Source of the DNA: Aeromicrobium sp. 9AM
Lineage (GTDB): Bacteria; Actinomycetota; Actinomycetes; Propionibacteriales; Nocardioidaceae
Length of the DNA: 64,000 nucleotides
Direction of reading: 5' to 3'
NCBI RefSeq assembly: GCF_902506105.1
Contig: NZ_LR733303.1
Location: forward strand, 868,001 to 932,000
Shown here: positions 11,007 to 20,392 of the stretch, one piece after another
How positions within the stretch are numbered: the first letter of the stretch is position 1
How the letters are laid out: each line of letters opens with the position of its first letter
Position numbers and translations under genes: made by a program
Notes under the pieces: generated by a model
The model's database searches: none
What the model was told of the DNA's origin: nothing
What the model saw: only the letters and a program-made list of their open reading frames with translations

Positions 11007-11369
11007 ATGAGTCGTGACATCAAGGTCCTGGCCGGCATCTTCGCGGTGTCCGGTGTGCTGCACTTCGTGACGCCGCGGACGTACGAGGCGATCGTGCCCA
11101 AGGCGCTGCCCCGCAAGCGCGAGCTCGTGCAGGTCTCGGGTGTTGCCGAGATCGCGTTGGCCGGGATGTTGCTGCATCCCAGCGGGCGACGCCTGGGTGG
11201 GCTGGGTTCGGCCGCGTTGCTCGTCGCGGTGTTCCCGGCGAATGTGCAGATGTCGGTCGACAGCGCTCGTGACTCGCGCAAGCCCTGGTGGTTCACGCTC
11301 GGCACCGTGCTGCGCCTCCCGCTGCAGCTGCCCATGATTCGCATCGCCCTCAAGGCCGCCCGAGGCTGA
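11007..11369 (+). CDS. DoxX-like small membrane protein
   Basis: A 120-residue protein with four hydrophobic segments (about 5-22, 45-60, 68-83, 98-113), resembling the DoxX/DoxD family. Members have been linked to redox or respiratory functions, but this one carries no residue pattern that proves a reaction. It starts 12 bp after the GNAT stop and may be co-transcribed with it. The conserved-looking start is [20 protein letters not shown]. Confidence 0.65.
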   Translation: MSRDIKVLAGIFAVSGVLHFVTPRTYEAIVPKALPRKRELVQVSGVAEIALAGMLLHPSGRRLGGLGSAALLVAVFPANVQMSVDSARDSRKPWWFTLGTVLRLPLQLPMIRIALKAARG

Positions 11370-11388
11370 TCCGGCGACACCGACCGAA

Positions 11389-11394
11389 TAAGGT
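11389..11394 (+). promoter_or_regulatory. -10 element of proS, probably leaderless
   Basis: TAAGGT ends seven bases before the proS ATG, so transcription would begin at or next to the start codon. No ribosome-binding sequence is present. Confidence 0.5.
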
Positions 11395-11401
11395 CGTCGG
11401 T

Positions 11402-13147
11402 ATGCGTATGTCCCGGCTCTTCCTGCGAACTCTCCGCGACGATCCGGCCGACGCCGAGGTGCCGAGCCACACGCTCCTGGTGCGCGCCGGCTACATCCGT
11501 CGCGTCGCCCCCGGCATCTACTCGTGGCTGCCGCTCGGCCTCAAGGTGCTCGCCAAGGTCGAGAAGATCATCCGCGAGGAGATGGAGTCGATCGGCTCGC
11601 AGGAGGTGCGGTTCCCCGCCCTGCTGCCGCGCGAGCCCTATGAGGCGTCCGGGCGCTGGACCGACTACGGCCCCAACGTGTTCCGGCTCAAGGATCGCAA
11701 GGGCAACGACATGATGCTGGGCCCGACGCACGAGGAGTTCTTCACGCTGCTGGTCAAGGACCTCTACTCGTCCTACAAGGACCTGCCGCTGTGCATCTAC
11801 CAGATCCAGACGAAGTATCGCGATGAGGCGCGCCCGCGTGCCGGCATCCTGCGCGGCCGCGAGTTCATCATGAAGGACTCCTACTCGTTCGACGTCGACG
11901 ACGCAGGGCTCGAGAAGTCCTACCAGGCGCACCGCGAGGCGTACGTCCGGATCTTCGACCGGCTCGGCTTCGAGTACGTCATCGTGCACGCGCAGTCCGG
12001 TGCGATGGGCGGCTCGGCCAGCGAGGAGTTCCTTGCGGTGTCCGAGACGGGGGAGGACACGTTCGTACGCTCGCCCGGTGGCTATGCCGCCAACGTCGAG
12101 GCCGTCACGACTGTCGTGCCCGACGCGATCCCGTACGACGACGCCCCGGCCGCCCATGCCGAGCAGACTCCGGACACGCCCACGATCGACACGCTCGTGG
12201 CGCATCTCAACGAGCGGTTCCCCCGTGACGACCGTCCTTGGGCGGGCTCCGACACGCTCAAGAACGTGCTCGTGATCCTGCGCCACCCCGACGGCACGCG
12301 TGAACCGCTGGCGATCGGCCTGCCCGGTGACCGCGAGGTCGACGCCAAGCGGCTCGAGGCGGTCGTCTCGCCGGCCGAGGTCGAGCCGTTCGAGGCCAAG
12401 AACTTCGCCCAGCACCCCGCGCTCGTCAAGGGCTACATCGGTCCTGGAGTGCTGGGAGCCGACAGCGAGTCCGGCATCCGCTACCTCGTCGATCCCCGTG
12501 TCGTCGACGGGACCCGCTGGGTCACCGGCGCCAACGTCGACGGCTCGCACGTCATCGACCTCGTCGCCGGGCGCGACTTCACGGCCGACGGAACGATCGA
12601 GGCAGCCGAGATCCGCGCCGGCGACCCGGCGCCTGACGGTTCGGGTCCGCTCGAGCTCGCACGGGGCATCGAGATGGGCCACATCTTCCAGCTCGGCCGC
12701 AAGTACGCCGAGGCGCTCGACCTCAAGGTGCTCGACGAGAACGGCAAGCTCGTCACGGTCACGATGGGCTCGTACGGCGTCGGGGTCTCCCGCGCGGTGG
12801 CCGCGGTCGCCGAGTACGCGCACGACGACCTCGGGCTCGTGTGGCCCAAGGAGCTCTCACCGTTCGACGTGCACCTGATCGTCGCGGGCAAGGACGAGGC
12901 CGTGGTCGAGGGAGCCGAGCAGGTCTACCAGGACCTCATCGGCGAGGGCCTCGAGGTGCTCTACGACGACCGTCTCGGGAAGGTCTCGCCGGGCGTGAAG
13001 TTCAAGGACGCAGAGCTGATCGGCGTACCGACGAGGGTCACGGTCGGCAAGGGCTTCATCGACGGCGTGGTCGAGGTCCAGGAACGGGCCACCGGCGAGC
13101 GCACCGACGTACCGCTCGGCGACCTGCTGGCCCACCTCCGCGACTGA
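11402..13147 (+). CDS. proS: Prolyl-tRNA synthetase
   Basis: ProS charges tRNA-Pro. The 581-residue protein is the bacterial type: class II motif 1 around [20 protein letters not shown], motif 2 [21 protein letters not shown], an editing-type insertion (about residues 230-390), motif 3 [17 protein letters not shown], and the C-terminal anticodon-binding domain. Two possible ATGs (11402 and 11408) give almost the same protein. It converges on the DUF4439 gene with only 6 bp between stops. Confidence 0.97.
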   Translation: MRMSRLFLRTLRDDPADAEVPSHTLLVRAGYIRRVAPGIYSWLPLGLKVLAKVEKIIREEMESIGSQEVRFPALLPREPYEASGRWTDYGPNVFRLKDRKGNDMMLGPTHEEFFTLLVKDLYSSYKDLPLCIYQIQTKYRDEARPRAGILRGREFIMKDSYSFDVDDAGLEKSYQAHREAYVRIFDRLGFEYVIVHAQSGAMGGSASEEFLAVSETGEDTFVRSPGGYAANVEAVTTVVPDAIPYDDAPAAHAEQTPDTPTIDTLVAHLNERFPRDDRPWAGSDTLKNVLVILRHPDGTREPLAIGLPGDREVDAKRLEAVVSPAEVEPFEAKNFAQHPALVKGYIGPGVLGADSESGIRYLVDPRVVDGTRWVTGANVDGSHVIDLVAGRDFTADGTIEAAEIRAGDPAPDGSGPLELARGIEMGHIFQLGRKYAEALDLKVLDENGKLVTVTMGSYGVGVSRAVAAVAEYAHDDLGLVWPKELSPFDVHLIVAGKDEAVVEGAEQVYQDLIGEGLEVLYDDRLGKVSPGVKFKDAELIGVPTRVTVGKGFIDGVVEVQERATGERTDVPLGDLLAHLRD

Positions 13148-13153
13148 TCGGGA

Positions 13154-13555
13154 TCAGGGGAGGCCGGGGAACGCCGTGGGACGCCCGGCCCAGGTGAGCT
13201 CCGCAAGGGCGGCACGGCGCAGCCCTGCCGTTGCATACGTCCGGAGCTCGCCGACGCTCTCGCCGGCGAGGGTCAGGCACGCTGCGGCGATGTCGCGCTC
13301 GACCTGTCGTACGGCAGCCAAGGCCTGAGCCTTGGTGACCAGCCGCCCCACGTCGTACGTCAGCGCGGTCGGCACGGGCTCGATGTCCATGCGGTGCAGC
13401 CGGAACAGCAGCCGGTCGCGTACGGCGCGATGCTGGCCGTAGGACGTCCGCGCGCGTTCGGTGAGGGCGTCGAACCGCGCGCCGATGACGGGGTAGAGCC
13501 ACACCGCTTCGTGCTCCAGCGCGAGCCAGTCCTGCATCGCCTCGGTCGACGTCAT
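13154..13555 (-). CDS. DUF4439 ferritin-like protein
   Basis: A 133-residue, mostly helical protein matching the DUF4439 (ferritin-like) family. Repeated helices with E and H (LALEHEAVWLYPVIGARF, SYGQHRAVRDRLLFRLHRMD, VERDIAAACLTLAGES) could form a four-helix bundle. Ferritin-like folds often bind di-iron, but a full ligand set was not proven here. Its ATG overlaps the stop of an exported protein, so the two are translationally coupled and probably act together. An equivalent pair lies between proS and rimP in related genomes. Confidence 0.7.
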   Translation of the reverse strand: MTSTEAMQDWLALEHEAVWLYPVIGARFDALTERARTSYGQHRAVRDRLLFRLHRMDIEPVPTALTYDVGRLVTKAQALAAVRQVERDIAAACLTLAGESVGELRTYATAGLRRAALAELTWAGRPTAFPGLP

Positions 13556-14040
13556 CGCAGGTCACCCACCGCGTGAGCGCACTGGGCGAGCCCGGCCGAC
13601 ATCGACGCGAGTACTCGGGCGAGTGCGGGGGAGGTCGCCTTGCCGGAGTCCGCTGCCCGCGCCCTCGAGGCGGCTGCGTACGCGGTGGCCAGCGCACGAA
13701 CCGCTACGTCGCGGCCGGCGGGAGGCGCGGCGATGTCCGGCACCGTCGCGGCGACGCCGACCGCCTTGGCGTGCGCGGTGCTGATCGCGACGAAGGGGTC
13801 GAGGCGCAGACCTTTGTGCTTGCTCGCCGTGGCCTCGACGCGCGCGAGCAGGGCGTTCTGGTCGGCAGCGACGCGGGCGATGAGCCGGTCGTCGGCAGGA
13901 TCTGGCTCGGAGTGGGGCTCGATGCCGACGCCGCGGGCCACGTCGTCGAGCCGATGCATGAGGGCGGCGCCGCCGAGCCCGGCCGCGGCGACTGCGGTGG
14001 CAGCGCCCGTCCCCAGGAGCGCACGTCGGCTGATCACCAC
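13552..14040 (-). CDS. Exported hypothetical protein with Tat-like signal
   Basis: A 162-residue protein starting MVISRRALLGTGAATAVAAA: a twin-arginine motif followed by a hydrophobic stretch, so export by Tat is likely. No lipobox cysteine is present. The mature part is Ala-rich and helical with scattered histidines (ISTAHAKAVGV, GLAQCAHAVGDL). No known enzyme motif was recognised. It is coupled by ATGA to the ferritin-like DUF4439 gene, suggesting a joint envelope or metal-related role, which is inference only. Confidence 0.6.
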   Translation of the reverse strand: MVISRRALLGTGAATAVAAAGLGGAALMHRLDDVARGVGIEPHSEPDPADDRLIARVAADQNALLARVEATASKHKGLRLDPFVAISTAHAKAVGVAATVPDIAAPPAGRDVAVRALATAYAAASRARAADSGKATSPALARVLASMSAGLAQCAHAVGDLR

Positions 14041-14087
14041 GGCAGGCTAGCCGACTCACGGCGTTCACCGGAGGCCTGCCGGTTCGG

Positions 14088-14093
14088 TAGGGT
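14088..14093 (+). promoter_or_regulatory. Promoter of the rimP-nusA-infB operon
   Basis: TAGGGT at 14088-14093 is preceded by TTCACC at 14064-14069 with an 18-bp spacer. It lies in the divergent gap between the Tat-exported protein and rimP and leaves a 65-nt leader before the rimP ATG. Confidence 0.5.
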
Positions 14094-14158
14094 GGTTCCC
14101 GACACCGAAGCCGGTGCCCACAACGAGCTGATCACAAAAGAACACCGGAGGACGAGCC

Positions 14159-14611
14159 ATGGACGAACAACTGGCAGCCCTCGTGGGTGATTGTGTGTCG
14201 GCTCTCGGCTTCGACGTCGAGGCGATCGAGCTGACACCGGCCGGCAACAAGCGCGTCCTCCGCATCGCTCTCGACCGTGACGGCGGTGTCGGCATCGACC
14301 ACATCACCGACGCCACGCGCGCGCTGTCCGAGGAGCTCGACGCCTCCGACGTGATGGGCTCCCAGCCCTACACGCTCGAGGTCACCTCACGTGGCGTCGA
14401 CCGTCCCCTGACCGCGCCCCGTCACTGGCGGCGCAACGCGGGCCGCCTCGTACGCCTGAGGCTGGCCGACGACTCGTCGATCGACGGCCGCATCGGCGAG
14501 AGCGACGACGAGGGCGTCGTGATCGAGGGGCGCACCACCACGCAACGGCTGTCATATGACCAGATCAACACCGCGCTCGTGCAAACCGAGCTGAACAGGA
14601 AGGACGCCTGA
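14159..14611 (+). CDS. rimP: Ribosome maturation factor RimP
   Basis: RimP assists 30S subunit assembly. The 150-residue product has the N-terminal alpha/beta domain ([20 protein letters not shown]) with the family's SRGVDRPL signature ([18 protein letters not shown]) and a C-terminal SH3-like part. GAGGACGAG lies just upstream as ribosome site. The TGA stop overlaps the nusA ATG by one base, so rimP and nusA are translationally coupled at the head of the classic nusA-infB operon. Confidence 0.95.
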   Translation: MDEQLAALVGDCVSALGFDVEAIELTPAGNKRVLRIALDRDGGVGIDHITDATRALSEELDASDVMGSQPYTLEVTSRGVDRPLTAPRHWRRNAGRLVRLRLADDSSIDGRIGESDDEGVVIEGRTTTQRLSYDQINTALVQTELNRKDA

Positions 14612-15666
14612 TGGACATCGACATGGCCGCATTGCGCGCCCTCGAGCACGAGAAGGACATCTCCTTCGACGTCGTCGTCGAAGCGATCGAGACAGCGCTG
14701 CTGTCCGCGTACCACAAGACCGGAGGATCCCACCCGCACGCGCGCGTCGAGCTCGACCGCAAGAGCGGTCACGTGACGGTGTGGGCCAAGGAGCGCCTCG
14801 AGGTCGAGCCGCCGCCCGAGCCACGGGACGCAAGCGACTCCTCGGAAGTCTCGGAGGAACCCGAGCAGCGACCGACTTTCACATTCACGGAGGAGTTCGA
14901 CGACACGCCTGACGACTTCGGCCGGTTCGCCGCGACGATCGCCCGCCAGCTCATCATGCAGCGGATCCGCGACGCCGAGGACGAGTCCAAGTACGGCGAG
15001 TTCGCCGGCAAGGTCGGCGACATCGTCTCCGGCGTGATCCAGCAGAGCCGCCCCGGCGACGTCGCGCTCGACCTCGGCCGCATCGAGGCGATCCTCGTGG
15101 CGTCCGAGCGGGTGCCGGAGGAGAAGTACGCGCACGGCGAGCGCCTCAAGGCGTACGTCTACGAGGTCGAGAAGGGCCTGCGCGGGCCGCGCGTCAAGGT
15201 CTCTCGCACCCACCCCAACCTGGTCAAGCTGCTGTTCGCCCTCGAGGCGCCGGAGATCGCCGACGGCTCCGTCGAGATCATCGCGATCGCCCGCGAGGCC
15301 GGCCACCGCAGCAAGATCGCGGTGCGCGCCAACGTGCCCGGCGTCAACGCCAAGGGTGCCTGCATCGGGCCGATGGGTCAGCGGGTCCGCAACGTCATGC
15401 ACGAGCTGCACGGCGAGAAGATCGACATCGTCGACTACAGCGACGACCCTGCGGAGTTCATCGCGCACGCGCTGTCGCCGTCGCAGGTGAAGGGCGTGAC
15501 CCTCGTCGACCCCACGACGCGCTCGGCGCGAGTCGTCGTGCCGGACTTCCAGCTCTCCCTCGCGATCGGCAAGGAGGGCCAGAACGCCCGCCTCGCCGCC
15601 AAGCTCACCGGCTGGCGCATCGACATCCGCTCGGACACCGAGGCGCCCAGGACCGAGGGCGCCTGA
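14611..15666 (+). CDS. nusA: Transcription factor NusA
   Basis: NusA binds RNA polymerase and modulates pausing, termination and antitermination. The 351-residue length fits the short actinobacterial form without C-terminal acidic repeats. Domains in order: N-terminal polymerase-binding domain with an acidic Pro/Glu/Ser insertion (about 66-95), S1 domain ([20 protein letters not shown]), then KH1 ([18 protein letters not shown]) and KH2 with [14 protein letters not shown] and [17 protein letters not shown]. Downstream genes ylxR, infB and rbfA keep the standard order. Confidence 0.97.
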   Translation: MDIDMAALRALEHEKDISFDVVVEAIETALLSAYHKTGGSHPHARVELDRKSGHVTVWAKERLEVEPPPEPRDASDSSEVSEEPEQRPTFTFTEEFDDTPDDFGRFAATIARQLIMQRIRDAEDESKYGEFAGKVGDIVSGVIQQSRPGDVALDLGRIEAILVASERVPEEKYAHGERLKAYVYEVEKGLRGPRVKVSRTHPNLVKLLFALEAPEIADGSVEIIAIAREAGHRSKIAVRANVPGVNAKGACIGPMGQRVRNVMHELHGEKIDIVDYSDDPAEFIAHALSPSQVKGVTLVDPTTRSARVVVPDFQLSLAIGKEGQNARLAAKLTGWRIDIRSDTEAPRTEGA

Positions 15667-15670
15667 GTCA

Positions 15671-15964
15671 ATGGCGCGTGGGCTTCGCGAAACGGGTAGA
15701 CTGGACGAGGTCGTTCGGACGTGCATCGGTTGCAGGCAACGTGCGGACAAGACCACTCTGGTGCGAGTCGTCGCAGTTCGGGAGCCCACGACCACGGTCG
15801 TGAGACCTGATTCGCGCGGCACGCTGCCGGGGCGGGGGGCGCATCTGCACCCCACGACCCGGTGCCTGGAGCTGGCAATTCGCCGCAAGGCGTTCGGTCG
15901 GGCCCTTCGAGTCGAGGGGCCGCTCGACCTGAGCGAGCTGGCGGGGATCGTCGAAACAGCATGA
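15671..15964 (+). CDS. ylxR: YlxR (DUF448) RNA-binding protein
   Basis: A 97-residue DUF448 protein. The hallmark RTCIGCRQR appears near residue 16 and GRGAHLHP near residue 53, then a Lys/Arg helix ([14 protein letters not shown]). Family members are thought to bind RNA and act with NusA and IF-2; YlxR of Bacillus also binds RNase P RNA. An alternative GTG start just before the RTCIGC motif would drop about 14 residues. Its stop overlaps by ATGA the first of the tiny frames preceding infB. Confidence 0.9.
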   Translation: MARGLRETGRLDEVVRTCIGCRQRADKTTLVRVVAVREPTTTVVRPDSRGTLPGRGAHLHPTTRCLELAIRRKAFGRALRVEGPLDLSELAGIVETA

Positions 15965-16107
15965 CCACCAGGAACGCCGCACCTGCGGCGTTCATGACAC
16001 GAAATCGGAGCATCCGCTCATGAAGAAGCTGTGAGTACTGCGCGATGAGTACTGCGCAATGAGCACGTTCGTCAACTAGTGGTCTGATCCTCCTTCGGGG
16101 TCGGACC
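15961..16107 (+). promoter_or_regulatory. Chain of five overlapping mini-ORFs plus hairpin before infB
   Basis: Five tiny frames follow ylxR, each overlapping the next. ATG 15961 gives a 20-codon frame overlapping the ylxR stop by ATGA. ATG 16020 reads MKKL, with CGGAG about 10 bases upstream. GTG 16031 reads VSTAR, ATG 16045 reads MSTAQ and ATG 16059 reads MSTFVN, ending at TAG 16077-16079. Junctions are ATGA, ATGA, GTGA, ATGA and ATGA. The last three units descend from a 14-bp tandem repeat. GGTCTGATCC (16081-16090) then pairs with GGGTCGGACC (16098-16107), a 10-bp stem with two G-U pairs, seven bases before the infB ribosome site. A translational control role for IF-2 is inference. Confidence 0.5.
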
Positions 16108-16123
16108 CCCCTGAAGGAGAAGA

Positions 16124-18886
16124 GTGGCTGTAAGAGTCCACGAGCTCGCACGCGAGTTCGGTGTCGAGAGCAAAGTCGTCCTGTCCACCCTGAAAGACAT
16201 GGGTGAGTACGTGAAGTCGGCCTCCTCGACCGTAGAAGCCCCCGTCGTCCGGCGCCTCAACGAGGAGCACGGCGAAGCCCTGCGCGCGCAGGGCGCCAAG
16301 AAGTCCGGCGGCAAGCCCGCCGCCAAGAAGGCAGCACCGGCACCCGCCGCCGAGCCCGAAGCCGCACCGGCTCCGGTCGAGGCTGCTGCGCCGGCCGCCC
16401 CTGCCCCCACGCGTACGCCCGGCCCGACGCCTGGTCCCCGCGTGGCCCCGACGCCCGAGCCTGAGCCCGAGCCCGTCGCCGAGGCACCCGCCCCGGCCGC
16501 CGAGCCCGAGGCTCCCGCGGCAGCCGCCTCGGCACCTGCCTCGGCCACCCCGGGACCGCGTCCCGGACCCAAGGCCCGGCCCGGCAACAACCCGTTCTCG
16601 TCGACGCAGGGCATGCAGAGCGCCCCGCGTCCGCCGGCCGCACGTGCCGGTGGCCCGGCGCCCACTGGTGCACCTGGCATGCCACGGCCCAACCCGGCCA
16701 TGATGCCGCGCCAGTCCGGCCTCGCCGGTCCCTCGACCGGTCGCGGTGCGCCCGGCCGTGGTGGACCTGGTGGAGCTCCCGGTCGCGGCGGTCCCGGTGG
16801 TGCACCGGGTCGCGGCGCTCCCGGCGGCGGAGGCGGCGGCGGTTACGCCGGTCGTCCCGGCGGCGGCGGTGCTCCCGGTCGCGGTGCTCCCGGTGGTGGA
16901 GGCGGCTTCAGCGGTCCTCCGCGCACGGGTGGCCCCGGTGGCCGCAACACGCGTGGCGGCACGCAGGGTGCGTTCGGTCGCGCCGGCGGTCCCGTACGTC
17001 GTGGACGCAAGAGCAAGCGCGCGAAGCGTCAGGAATTCGACCAGATGCAGGCGCCCGCCATCGGCGGCGTCCGCGTCCGCAAGGGCAACGGCGAGACCGT
17101 ACGCCTGACGCGCGGCTCCTCGCTCGCTGACTTCGCCGACAAGATCGGCGGCGACTCCGCATCGCTTGTCGAGGTGCTGTTCCACCTCGGTGAGGTCGTC
17201 ACGGCGACCCAGTCGGCCAACGACGAGACCCTGATGTTGCTGGGCGAAGAGCTCAACTACAACGTCGAGGTCATCTCGCCCGAGGACGAGGACCGCGAGC
17301 TGCTCGAGTCGTTCGACATCGAGTTCGGCGAGGACGAGGGCGACGAGGCCGACCTGGCCGCGCGTCCCCCCGTCGTCACGGTCATGGGTCACGTCGACCA
17401 CGGAAAGACCAAGCTCCTCGACGCGCTGCGCAGCAGCAACGTCGTCGACAAGGAGGCCGGTGGCATCACGCAGACCATCGGCGCCTACCAGGTCGCGACC
17501 GAGGTCGACGGCACCGAGCGTCGCATCACCCTGATCGACACACCGGGCCACGAGGCGTTCACCGCCATGCGTGCCCGTGGTGCCCAGGCGACCGACATCG
17601 CGATCCTCGTGGTCGCGGCCGACGACGGTGTCATGCCGCAGACGGTCGAGGCGCTCAACCACGCCAAGGCCGCCGGCGTCCCGATCGTCGTCGCGGTCAA
17701 CAAGGTCGACAAGCCTGACGCCGACCCCACCAAGGCTCGTGGTCAGCTCACCGAGTACGGCCTTGTGCCCGAGGAGTACGGCGGCGACACGATGTTCGTC
17801 GACGTCTCGGCCAAGGCCGGCACGGGTCTGGACGACCTGCTCGAGGCCGTCATCCTCACGGCTGACGCCTCGCTCGACCTGCGCGCCAACCCCAACCAGA
17901 ACGCCGAGGGTCTCGTCATCGAGGCGCACCTCGACCGTGGTCGGGGACCTGTCGCAACGGTGCTGGTCCACCGCGGAACGCTCAAGGTCGGCGACTCGAT
18001 CGTCGCCGGTCCGGCCTTTGGTCGCGTTCGAGCCATGCTCGACGAGCACGGCGAGAACATCGAGGAGGCCACCCCGTCCCGTCCGGCACTCGTGCTGGGT
18101 CTGACGGCGGTGCCCGGCGCCGGTGACAACTTCATGGTGGTCGCCGACGACCGGTTGGCCCGCCAGATCGCCGAGAAGCGCGAGGCGCGCGAGCGCAACG
18201 CCCTCCTGGCGCAGCGCACCGGCCGTCGTACGCTCGAGGACTTCATGTCCTCGATGGAGAAGGGCGAGACCGACGAGCTGCTCCTCATCCTCAAGGGTGA
18301 TGGTTCCGGTTCGGTCGAGGCGCTCGAGGACGCACTGGCCCAGATCGACGTCGGCGAGGAGGTCGCACTCCGGGTCATCGACCGCGGTGTCGGTGCGATC
18401 ACCGAGACCAACGTCATGCTGGCCGCCGCGTCCAACGCCGTCATCATCGGCTTCAACGTCCGCCCGCAGGGCAAGGCGACGGAGCTGGCCGACCGCGAAG
18501 GTGTCGAGATCAAGTACTACTCGGTCATCTACAACGCGATCGAGGAGATCGAGGCATCGCTCAAGGGCCTGCTCAAGCCGGAGTTCGAGGAGGCTCAGCT
18601 CGGTACCGCCGAGATCCGCGACATCTTCCGCTCCAGCAAGATCGGCAACATCGCCGGTTGCATGGTCACGAGCGGCGTGATCCGGCGCAACGCGAAGGCA
18701 CGCCTGCTTCGCGACGGCTCCGTGGTCGCGGACAACCTCGACTTCTCCAGCCTGCGCCGCGAGAAGGACGATGTGTCCGAGGTCCGCGAAGGCTTCGAGT
18801 GCGGTCTCGTGCTCAAGGGCTTCAACGACATCAAGGTCGGCGACATCGTCGAGACGTTCGAGCTGCGCGAGAAGGTTCGCGCGTAA
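16124..18886 (+). CDS. infB: Translation initiation factor IF-2
   Basis: IF-2 is the GTPase that places initiator tRNA on the ribosome. The 920-residue protein has the N-terminal IF2 start [20 protein letters not shown], then a long Ala/Pro/Glu segment (about 60-165) and a Gly/Pro/Arg-rich segment (about 205-295). The GTPase domain shows [30 protein letters not shown] and [11 protein letters not shown]. Domains II-IV close the protein. The start is GTG with AAGGAGA four bases upstream. The preceding mini-ORF chain and hairpin suggest specific control of its translation. Confidence 0.97.
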   Translation: MAVRVHELAREFGVESKVVLSTLKDMGEYVKSASSTVEAPVVRRLNEEHGEALRAQGAKKSGGKPAAKKAAPAPAAEPEAAPAPVEAAAPAAPAPTRTPGPTPGPRVAPTPEPEPEPVAEAPAPAAEPEAPAAAASAPASATPGPRPGPKARPGNNPFSSTQGMQSAPRPPAARAGGPAPTGAPGMPRPNPAMMPRQSGLAGPSTGRGAPGRGGPGGAPGRGGPGGAPGRGAPGGGGGGGYAGRPGGGGAPGRGAPGGGGGFSGPPRTGGPGGRNTRGGTQGAFGRAGGPVRRGRKSKRAKRQEFDQMQAPAIGGVRVRKGNGETVRLTRGSSLADFADKIGGDSASLVEVLFHLGEVVTATQSANDETLMLLGEELNYNVEVISPEDEDRELLESFDIEFGEDEGDEADLAARPPVVTVMGHVDHGKTKLLDALRSSNVVDKEAGGITQTIGAYQVATEVDGTERRITLIDTPGHEAFTAMRARGAQATDIAILVVAADDGVMPQTVEALNHAKAAGVPIVVAVNKVDKPDADPTKARGQLTEYGLVPEEYGGDTMFVDVSAKAGTGLDDLLEAVILTADASLDLRANPNQNAEGLVIEAHLDRGRGPVATVLVHRGTLKVGDSIVAGPAFGRVRAMLDEHGENIEEATPSRPALVLGLTAVPGAGDNFMVVADDRLARQIAEKREARERNALLAQRTGRRTLEDFMSSMEKGETDELLLILKGDGSGSVEALEDALAQIDVGEEVALRVIDRGVGAITETNVMLAAASNAVIIGFNVRPQGKATELADREGVEIKYYSVIYNAIEEIEASLKGLLKPEFEEAQLGTAEIRDIFRSSKIGNIAGCMVTSGVIRRNAKARLLRDGSVVADNLDFSSLRREKDDVSEVREGFECGLVLKGFNDIKVGDIVETFELREKVRA

Positions 18887-18900
18887 GCGACAGGTCACCT

Positions 18901-18954
18901 GTGTTGCGTCATAGCTTCTGAGGCCTCAGGGCCACGGAAGTTATGACGCAACAC
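18901..18954. repeat. Long palindrome between infB and rbfA
   Basis: GTGTTGCGTCATA (18901-18913) is the exact reverse complement of TATGACGCAACAC (18942-18954). The stem extends seven more pairs inward (two G-U) to about 20 bp, and the loop contains an inner GGCC-TCAG-GGCC hairpin. It lies 14 bp after the infB stop and 18 bp before the rbfA ATG. It could attenuate or protect the transcript. Confidence 0.75.
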
Positions 18955-18972
18955 GACTTTCAGGAGGAAATC

Positions 18973-19413
18973 ATGGCTGGACCTCGGATCCACAAGGTCG
19001 CCGACCGGATCAAGGTCATCGTCGCGCAGATGCTGGAGCGCCGGGTCAAGGATCCGCGCCTCGGCTTCGTGACGATCACCGACGTACGCATGACCGGTGA
19101 CGGCCAGCAGGCCTCGGTGTTCTACACCGTCATGGGCGACGAGACTGCGCGAGCCGAGACCGCCGCTGCACTGCGCAGCGCCACCGGCCTGATCCGCTCC
19201 GAGGTCGGCAAGCAGCTCGGCACCCGCATCACCCCGTCGATCGAGTTCTTCCTCGACGCCGTCCCCGAGACGGCCAAGGAGATCGAGGACCTGCTCGCCA
19301 AGGTCAAGGAGTCCGACGAGGAGGTCGCCTCGCGCTCGGCGGGTGCGCAGTATGCCGGCGACCCCGATCCGTACAAGAAGAAGGACGAGGACGACGCGGA
19401 GCTCGATGACTGA
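18973..19413 (+). CDS. rbfA: 30S ribosome-binding factor RbfA
   Basis: RbfA helps 30S maturation and cold adaptation. The 146-residue product has the typical core [20 protein letters not shown]...[17 protein letters not shown] and [13 protein letters not shown], with an acidic, Lys-containing tail. The ATG at 18973 is chosen because CAGGAGGAAATC stands directly before it. An in-frame ATG at 18943 lies inside the palindrome arm and lacks such a site. The frame overlaps truB by eight bases. Confidence 0.95.
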   Translation: MAGPRIHKVADRIKVIVAQMLERRVKDPRLGFVTITDVRMTGDGQQASVFYTVMGDETARAETAAALRSATGLIRSEVGKQLGTRITPSIEFFLDAVPETAKEIEDLLAKVKESDEEVASRSAGAQYAGDPDPYKKKDEDDAELDD

Positions 19414-20287
19414 CGCTCCCGTCTCCGGGCTCGTCGTGGTCGACAAGCCGGCCGGCTGGACCTCGCACGACGTCGTGGGCCGCATGCGCCGCATCGCCGG
19501 CACCAAGAAGGTCGGCCACTCGGGCACGCTCGACCCGATGGCGACCGGCGTCCTCGTGCTCGGCATCAACCGCGCGACGCGGTTGCTCGGCCACCTGACG
19601 CTCGTCGACAAGGAGTACGTCGCGACGATCCGGCTCGGCCAGGCCACCGTCACCGACGATGCCGAGGGCGAGATCACCTCGTCAGCACCGGCGTCGCACA
19701 TCGACGAGGCCGCCGTGCGCGCGGTGCTGCCGGCCTACACCGGTGACATCCAGCAGGTCCCGTCATCGGTCTCAGCGATCAAGGTCGACGGCGTGCGCTC
19801 GTACGCGCGGGTCCGCGGGGGCGACGAGGTCAAGCTCGCAGCGCGGCCGGTCACGGTCTCGGTGTTCGAGCTCGGTGAGCTGCGCGTCGACGGCGACGTG
19901 GTCGACCTCGACGTACGCGTCGTGTGCTCCAGCGGCACCTACATCCGGGCGCTGGCTCGCGATGTCGGCGCCGACCTCGGTGTCGGCGGCCACCTGACGA
20001 TGCTGCGGCGTACGCGCGTGGGTGCGTTCGCGCTCGACCAGGCGCACACTCTCGAGGAGCTCGAGCAGGACCTCGTCGTGGCCGGGCTCGACGACGTGGC
20101 GCGCGCGAGCTTCCAGTCGTACGACCTGCAGGAGCGCGAGGCCTCCGACGTACGCTTCGGTCGCTCACTCACCGGCATCGACCTCGGCGCTCCCGGTGCC
20201 GTCGCGGTGTTCGCCCCGAGCGGCGAGTTCCTGGCGCTCTACGAGCAGCGCGGCGGCGTCGCCAAGCCCGTCGCCGTCTTCGTCTGA
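19406..20287 (+). CDS. truB: tRNA pseudouridine-55 synthase TruB
   Basis: TruB makes pseudouridine 55 in the T-loop of tRNAs. The 293-residue protein shows the family motif [19 protein letters not shown], whose Asp is the catalytic residue, and [19 protein letters not shown]-terminal PUA-like domain follows (DVRFGRSL...[17 protein letters not shown]). It overlaps rbfA by eight bases and is the last gene of the nusA-infB operon. A large palindrome follows the stop. Confidence 0.96.
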   Translation: MTDAPVSGLVVVDKPAGWTSHDVVGRMRRIAGTKKVGHSGTLDPMATGVLVLGINRATRLLGHLTLVDKEYVATIRLGQATVTDDAEGEITSSAPASHIDEAAVRAVLPAYTGDIQQVPSSVSAIKVDGVRSYARVRGGDEVKLAARPVTVSVFELGELRVDGDVVDLDVRVVCSSGTYIRALARDVGADLGVGGHLTMLRRTRVGAFALDQAHTLEELEQDLVVAGLDDVARASFQSYDLQEREASDVRFGRSLTGIDLGAPGAVAVFAPSGEFLALYEQRGGVAKPVAVFV

Positions 20288-20290
20288 GTA

Positions 20291-20366
20291 GATCCCCGCT
20301 GGGAGTGACGTTTGGGTCGCGACTCGCCGTGCGACCCCGACCGCAACGTCACTCCCAGCGGGGATC
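20291..20366. repeat. 22-bp perfect palindrome between truB and the PLD gene
   Basis: The 22-bp arm at 20291-20312 (beginning GATCCCCGCTGGGAGTGACG, then TT) is the exact reverse complement of 20345-20366. The 32-bp centre contains its own 7-bp hairpin, GGGTCGC against GCGACCC. It could end the truB transcript. Its right arm also covers the expected -35 region of the next gene. Confidence 0.85.
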
Positions 20367-20376
20367 GGCTGATCGC

Positions 20377-20382
20377 TAGGGT
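20377..20382 (+). promoter_or_regulatory. -10 element of the PLD-family gene (TAGGGT)
   Basis: TAGGGT ends ten bases before the first ATG (20393), implying a leaderless or nearly leaderless transcript. The -35 position falls within the palindrome's right arm. Confidence 0.45.
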
Positions 20383-20392
20383 GAGAGACATC

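Noticed and set aside
16031..16072. Tandem 14-bp units as a CRISPR or microsatellite
   Set aside because: Only two to three units, no spacers and no cas genes; the stop-start overlap pattern explains them better.
18943..18972. Upstream ATG as the rbfA start
   Set aside because: It lies in the palindrome arm without a ribosome site, while GGAGG precedes the ATG at 18973 at proper distance.
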